Assembly: GCF_000987955.1 (NCBI RefSeq)
Contig: NZ_LAZU01000029.1
Location: 101,763-165,762, forward strand
DNA length: 64,000 nt
Source of the DNA: Paenibacillus sp. DMB20
Lineage (GTDB): Bacteria; Bacillota; Bacilli; Paenibacillales; Paenibacillaceae
Direction of reading: 5' to 3'
Under the pieces are notes generated by a model. That model saw only the letters and a list, made by a program, of their open reading frames with translations. It made no database searches and was not told where the DNA came from. Positions 60,865 to 64,000 of this stretch are shown one piece after another. The translations under genes and the position numbers were made by a program. Positions within the stretch are counted from its first letter, which is position 1. Each line of letters opens with the position of its first letter.

Positions 60865-61158
60865 ATGGCAAGAAGAAGAAACCGAAAATACGCGGTGCCG
60901 GAGATTGCGCAAGAGATGCGGGCGTTCAAGGCCGAAGTCATGAAGAATGAGGGTTACGACATCGATCCGAACCGTCCGGACGATGTGAAATACGAGGTTG
61001 CCAAGGATCTCGGAATCCCGCTGCAGCCGGACGGAAACGGCAGATTAACGACGGAATCGGCGGGTCAGATCGGCGGAAAAATCGGCGGGTCGATGGTTCG
61101 CGAGATGATTCGTCTTGCCCAGCAGAAGCTTGCTGAGCCGGAGGATGGCGCGAATTAA
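60865..61158 (+). CDS. Alpha/beta-type small acid-soluble spore protein
   Basis: 97 residues. DDVKYEVAKDLGIPL, then LTTESAGQIGGKIGGSMVRE and MIRLAQQKL match alpha/beta-type SASPs, which coat and protect spore DNA; KYEVAKDLGI contains the region around the germination protease site. The N-terminus is longer than usual (ARRRNRKYAVPEIAQEMRAF). GGGAGTGA lies before the ATG. Its presence supports a spore-forming organism; it would be expressed in the forespore (sigma G), although I did not identify the promoter. Confidence 0.9.
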   Translation: MARRRNRKYAVPEIAQEMRAFKAEVMKNEGYDIDPNRPDDVKYEVAKDLGIPLQPDGNGRLTTESAGQIGGKIGGSMVREMIRLAQQKLAEPEDGAN

Positions 61159-61543
61159 GGTTTTTCTGAAGAAATCATACTTGCGAATCAGCTGAAATCG
61201 AAAGATGTCTTCGTTGAACTTTTTTTTCAAAAGAACGCCGTATAGGACCCGGATTCCGCAGGTGATCGGTTCAGGTCAAACCTCGCCGAGTCAAGCCCGG
61301 AAACCGCAACTTTCTACCTGATTAGTTGGCCCTAAAACCTTCCATAATTTATCTTTCTCGCGAAAAAAGGATAAAACACCCAAAGATAGCATAGTTCCTT
61401 ATATACAGATCCTAAATTCAAATCATGAAGCGAGCCCGTCCTTTAAGGATATGGGCTCATCTTTTTGTCAGGGATCAATGCTATAATAACCCCGTTTACT
61501 ACATGAGGACAGGCTTTGGTCCGCATAGAAACGGAGGGGAATT
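61159..61543. other. 385-base gap
   Basis: No convincing coding frame. It contains the terminator at 61432-61466 and TATAAT at about 61482, a probable promoter for the following secreted protein. Confidence 0.45.
61432..61466 (+). terminator. Terminator-like hairpin
   Basis: GAGCCC-GTCCT pairs, with small bulges, with AGGAT-GGGCTC, followed by CTTTTT. Confidence 0.65.
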
Positions 61544-63334
61544 ATGACTGTGAAAAGATACCAAAAGCTTACCGGCCTGTTGTTGATGGCTGCAACGCTT
61601 TTGGTCGGTTTTCAATCTCCGGCTAATGGAGAGACGGCTGGAGAAAAAGCAACTTGGGTATGGCAGACGGAACTGATCGAGGACGGTGGAGAACGGCTTC
61701 TAAACTTCGCTCATGACGAAGGCATGAATCTGATCTATTTGCAAATTAATCGTGATCTCCCTAAAGAAACATATGAACGATTCATCCGGAATGCGCATGG
61801 GAAACAGATCGCTGTTCATGCCCTGGGGGGAGACCCCGGATGGGCGCTGCCGGAGCATCGGGACCGCATGCTCGGTCTTGCAGATTGGGTTATGGACTAT
61901 AACGCCGGCGTTCCAGCCGAGGGCCGTTTCGACGGAATCCATCTCGACATAGAGCCATATGTGCTTCCCCAGTGGGAAACCGAACAGGACAAGGTTATTT
62001 CCTCCTGGGAGAGCAATTTGAAGGAATTCCTGGGCAAAACAAGCGGAACAGGTCTGGAGCTCGGGATCGACATCCCTTTCTGGTTTGATCATATCACCTT
62101 AGCGAATGGAGGCAGCTTGAATGAATGGCTGATCAGCGTTTTTGATCATGTGACGGTGCTCGCTTACCGTAACGTAGCCGATTCAGAGCACGGCATTATC
62201 CATCTCTCGCAAAATGAGCTGGAACTCGCCGACAAGCTCGGAAAAAAAGTCTTGATTGCCGTCAATACCAAGGAGATGCCCGGAGAGGCCCACACCACCT
62301 TTTACGGGCAGGGAAAAGAGCGGATGAATCAGACGCTTGAGCAATTGTCCGGTTCGCTGAGCTCGCATCCTTCCTTTGCGGGACTTGCCGTGCATGATTT
62401 CCGCAACTGGGAGAACATGCCGGTCAATAGTGGGGGAGACGGTACTCCGCCTGCCGGAGAAACACCGGGCCCTGTTCCAGAACCGGAGCCGGGAACCGAT
62501 GGACCCGTACCTGATGCGGCTCCCGTTACAAGGGATCCTGTCGTAAGGGGTACTTATATTTGGGAAGCGAATGAACTCATTCAGAACAGCCGGGAGATTC
62601 TGGAGTTCGCCAAGGAGAAGAAGCTGAATTGGCTTTATGTCAGGCTGGACCTGCAGCAGCCGTTCAGCGCATACATGTCGTTTGTTAAACAGGCTTCCGC
62701 AGCCGGAATCGAAGTGCATGCCATGGGAGGACACCCGATCTGGGCGCTTCAGGAGAACCGGGGAAAAATGATGAAGCTGGTCAACTACGTGAAGGACTAT
62801 AACCGGTCTGTGCAGGGGGATGAGCGTTTCCACGGCATACATTTGGACATTGAGCCTTATGTGCTGCCGGAATGGAAGGCGGATTCGCAGCGGGTCATCT
62901 CCGAGTGGACCGCCAATCTGGATGCGTTTGTCAGTGAGCTGAAAAAGGATTCCAAACTGCAGGCAAGCATGGATATGGCGGTATGGCTGGATAAATACAC
63001 GGTTCCCGGACAAGACCTCTCCCTCAGCAAATGGATGATTCAGCGCATGGATCACGTATCGCTCATGGCTTTCCGGGATAAAGCCGACGGATCCAACGGC
63101 ATTGCTCACGTAGCCAAGGAAGAGATCGCGTTTGCGGATGAATTGGGCAAGCCGCTCTTGTTTTCGGTTGAAATGAAAGAAAGCCATGAGGGCAGCCATA
63201 TTACCTTTTATGAGGAAGGATCGGCTTACATGGAGGAGGAGCTTGCGAAACTGCCGGTTTTGTTGAAGGATTCTCCCTCGTTTACCGGTAGTCTGGTCCA
63301 TGCCTATGAGTATTGGAAGAACGCTAAACCATAA
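61544..63334 (+). CDS. Secreted protein with two TIM-barrel-like (putative glycosidase) domains
   Basis: 596 residues. A signal peptide (LTGLLLMAATLLVGFQSPAN) is followed by two homologous domains of about 260 residues, separated by a Pro/Gly linker (about 303-335: PPAGETPGPVPEPEPG). Both contain GIHLDIEPYVLPxW (about residues 127-140 and 429-442), VHALGGDPGWAL or VHAMGGHPIWAL, and THITFY-like ends (HTTFYGQG, HITFYEEG). The DIEPY strand end carries conserved acidic residues, as in GH18-like barrels. Known family not recognised; carbohydrate hydrolysis is a guess. AACGGAGGGG precedes the ATG. Confidence 0.75.
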   Translation: MTVKRYQKLTGLLLMAATLLVGFQSPANGETAGEKATWVWQTELIEDGGERLLNFAHDEGMNLIYLQINRDLPKETYERFIRNAHGKQIAVHALGGDPGWALPEHRDRMLGLADWVMDYNAGVPAEGRFDGIHLDIEPYVLPQWETEQDKVISSWESNLKEFLGKTSGTGLELGIDIPFWFDHITLANGGSLNEWLISVFDHVTVLAYRNVADSEHGIIHLSQNELELADKLGKKVLIAVNTKEMPGEAHTTFYGQGKERMNQTLEQLSGSLSSHPSFAGLAVHDFRNWENMPVNSGGDGTPPAGETPGPVPEPEPGTDGPVPDAAPVTRDPVVRGTYIWEANELIQNSREILEFAKEKKLNWLYVRLDLQQPFSAYMSFVKQASAAGIEVHAMGGHPIWALQENRGKMMKLVNYVKDYNRSVQGDERFHGIHLDIEPYVLPEWKADSQRVISEWTANLDAFVSELKKDSKLQASMDMAVWLDKYTVPGQDLSLSKWMIQRMDHVSLMAFRDKADGSNGIAHVAKEEIAFADELGKPLLFSVEMKESHEGSHITFYEEGSAYMEEELAKLPVLLKDSPSFTGSLVHAYEYWKNAKP

Positions 63335-63348
63335 CTTGAATTATAATG

Positions 63349-63385
63349 TCCCTGCTTGCTCTAATGGAGCAAGGGGGCTTTTTTT
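63349..63385 (+). terminator. Terminator
   Basis: CCCTGCTTGCTC pairs (one bulge) with GAGCAAGGGGG, followed by seven T. Confidence 0.82.
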
Positions 63386-63472
63386 CGCTAATGGTGTTGA
63401 CGGAAAGGGGTTTAGAACTGGAGCCGTACGGGTACAGGAAAAACGAGAGAAACTATCGGCGGGAAAGGAGCG

Positions 63473-63643
63473 ATGTTTCATGGAAACACAGGCGCTTATC
63501 CGGAAGGCATGACACCGAATCTCAGGGAACGCAATCCTGCCGATCGGGCACAATCGATCCACGAAATCAGGAACGTCCCCGTGCCGGGCACCGACCCGGT
63601 GTATGGAAACGAAGGGCTCTTGTTTTATAAATGGGTGAAGTAA
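63473..63643 (+). CDS. Small hydrophilic protein, unknown function
   Basis: 56 residues starting MFHGNTGAYPEGMTPNLRER and ending LLFYKWVK. GGAAAGGAG ends 2 bases before the ATG at 63473, closer than usual; an alternative reading is that translation starts at a nearby codon. The composition (Pro, Gly, Asn, charged) looks protein-like, and the overlapping frames look worse. No recognised domain. Confidence 0.5.
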   Translation: MFHGNTGAYPEGMTPNLRERNPADRAQSIHEIRNVPVPGTDPVYGNEGLLFYKWVK

Positions 63644-63678
63644 GGATCGCAGGGCACTAAACATCTGCAGGCGTACTC

Positions 63679-63720
63679 AAAAAAAGCTGATGTCACCGAA
63701 TTGGCGACATCAGCTTTTTT
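63679..63720. terminator. Bidirectional terminator
   Basis: AAAAAGCTGATGTC pairs with GACATCAGCTTTTT; perfect 15-base arms and a T-run. Confidence 0.88.
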
Positions 63721-63832
63721 AAGAGATAAGAAAGTATAAACATCAGAGGTTTGCCATCTTTATCTCGCAAGAAAAACTTCCGCTAAATGCGGTCTGTCTT
63801 CTGAGAAAGTACGTTCGATAGACGTTTTTCTT
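63721..63832 (+). repeat. 112-bp tandem repeat, copy 1
   Basis: Starts AAGAGATAAGAAAGTATAAA and ends in TTTTTCTT. It contains GAGATAA with TTATCTC, CCGC-TAAAT-GCGG, and GTCT with AGAC, so the transcript can fold into three hairpins. Copy 2 follows without a gap. This type of intergenic element is known to me from Paenibacillus only as a repeated sequence, function unknown. Confidence 0.85.
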
Positions 63833-63944
63833 AAGAGATAAGAAAGTATAAACTCCAAAGGTTTGCCTCCTTTATCTCGCAAGAAAAACTTCCGCTAAAT
63901 GCGGTCTGTCTTCTGAGAAAGTACGTCGATAGACGTTTTTTCTT
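63833..63944 (+). repeat. 112-bp tandem repeat, copy 2
   Basis: Identical to copy 1 apart from about ten positions, mainly the loop (CATCAGAGG against CTCCAAAGG) and single-base changes near the end. The arms of the hairpins are unchanged, so the structure, rather than the loop, is kept. Confidence 0.85.
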
Positions 63945-64000
63945 ATGATGCATGAATCCCTGGCCATGAGGCCAAAGTAATTTCCGTAATTAGAACGTGA

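Noticed and set aside
62183..63301. A 372-residue minus-strand frame
   Set aside because: Antisense of the duplicated TIM-barrel protein; His/Arg-rich with no signal or domain.
63721..63944. CRISPR array
   Set aside because: Only two copies of 112 bases with no spacers and no cas genes nearby.
1..64000. tRNA, rRNA, T-box or prophage genes
   Set aside because: I looked for cloverleaf ends, conserved rRNA segments, T-box sequences and phage structural genes, and saw none. A covariance-model scan could still find something I missed.

Overview
The window looks like chromosomal DNA of a spore-forming, Gram-positive Firmicute, most likely Paenibacillus or a close relative. Evidence: an S-layer-homology (SLH) surface protein, an alpha/beta-type small acid-soluble spore protein, GGAGG-type ribosome sites with frequent TTG starts, many LysR/GntR/TetR/MerR/Rrf2 regulators beside one or two targets, and moderate GC. 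I see no tRNA, rRNA, CRISPR array, prophage or intact transposase.

Layout. 1-3.2 kb: two SUKH immunity-type genes (one fused to a domain resembling the C-terminus of ribosomal protein L7/L12), a small membrane protein and a frameshifted YdeI-like gene. 3.4-7 kb: a fused Ada repair protein, then a Mef-like macrolide efflux gene behind an MLHSMRLR leader peptide and attenuator, then a second leader/hairpin unit and an SDR oxidoreductase. 7-14.7 kb: exported or membrane hydrolases, an EamA exporter with a divergent MocR regulator, DoxX, a Crp/Fnr regulator and a VOC protein. 15-19 kb: a cyclic-di-GMP-I riboswitch with terminator upstream of a 1191-residue SLH surface protein with lectin-like and FIVAR domains. 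19-26.3 kb: remnant of an attenuator-controlled MFS pump, a TPR-SUKH gene, a CofE-like gene with LysR, an EEP-family hydrolase, an SLH remnant, and an EamA/LysR pair. 26.4-35.2 kb: a secreted unknown, a BI-1 protein, an ECF sigma/anti-sigma pair, an M23 peptidase, two overlapping GT2 glycosyltransferases and a LysR gene. 35.3-41.3 kb: an ABC importer operon ending in a beta-CASP-like metallohydrolase and a secreted CYTH-like protein. 41.4-49.5 kb: a fatty-acid/sterol hydroxylase with GntR, a PLP decarboxylase, a truncated VanZ-like gene, Rrf2 with a DsbA-type oxidoreductase, and a TetR locus. 49.6-55.8 kb: a PAF-acetylhydrolase-like paralogue with MerR, a diguanylate cyclase remnant, and a three-gene exopolysaccharide-type operon (GT2, acyltransferase, GH18). 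56.4-64 kb: a third leader-controlled MFS pump, a membrane-anchored SF2 helicase, an SASP, a duplicated TIM-barrel secreted protein and a 112-bp tandem repeat.

Themes. (1) Four loci have the layout of leader-peptide attenuators next to export genes. One is Mef-like and directly recognisable; the other three are inferred from short ORFs and competing hairpins. (2) c-di-GMP-linked surface biology: the riboswitch controls an adhesin-like protein, and a broken GGDEF gene lies next to the exopolysaccharide operon. (3) At least seven genes are split by a single small indel, mostly one missing base in a short homopolymer. This suggests residual sequencing error or recent decay, so I annotate the full-length reading and state where the break is.
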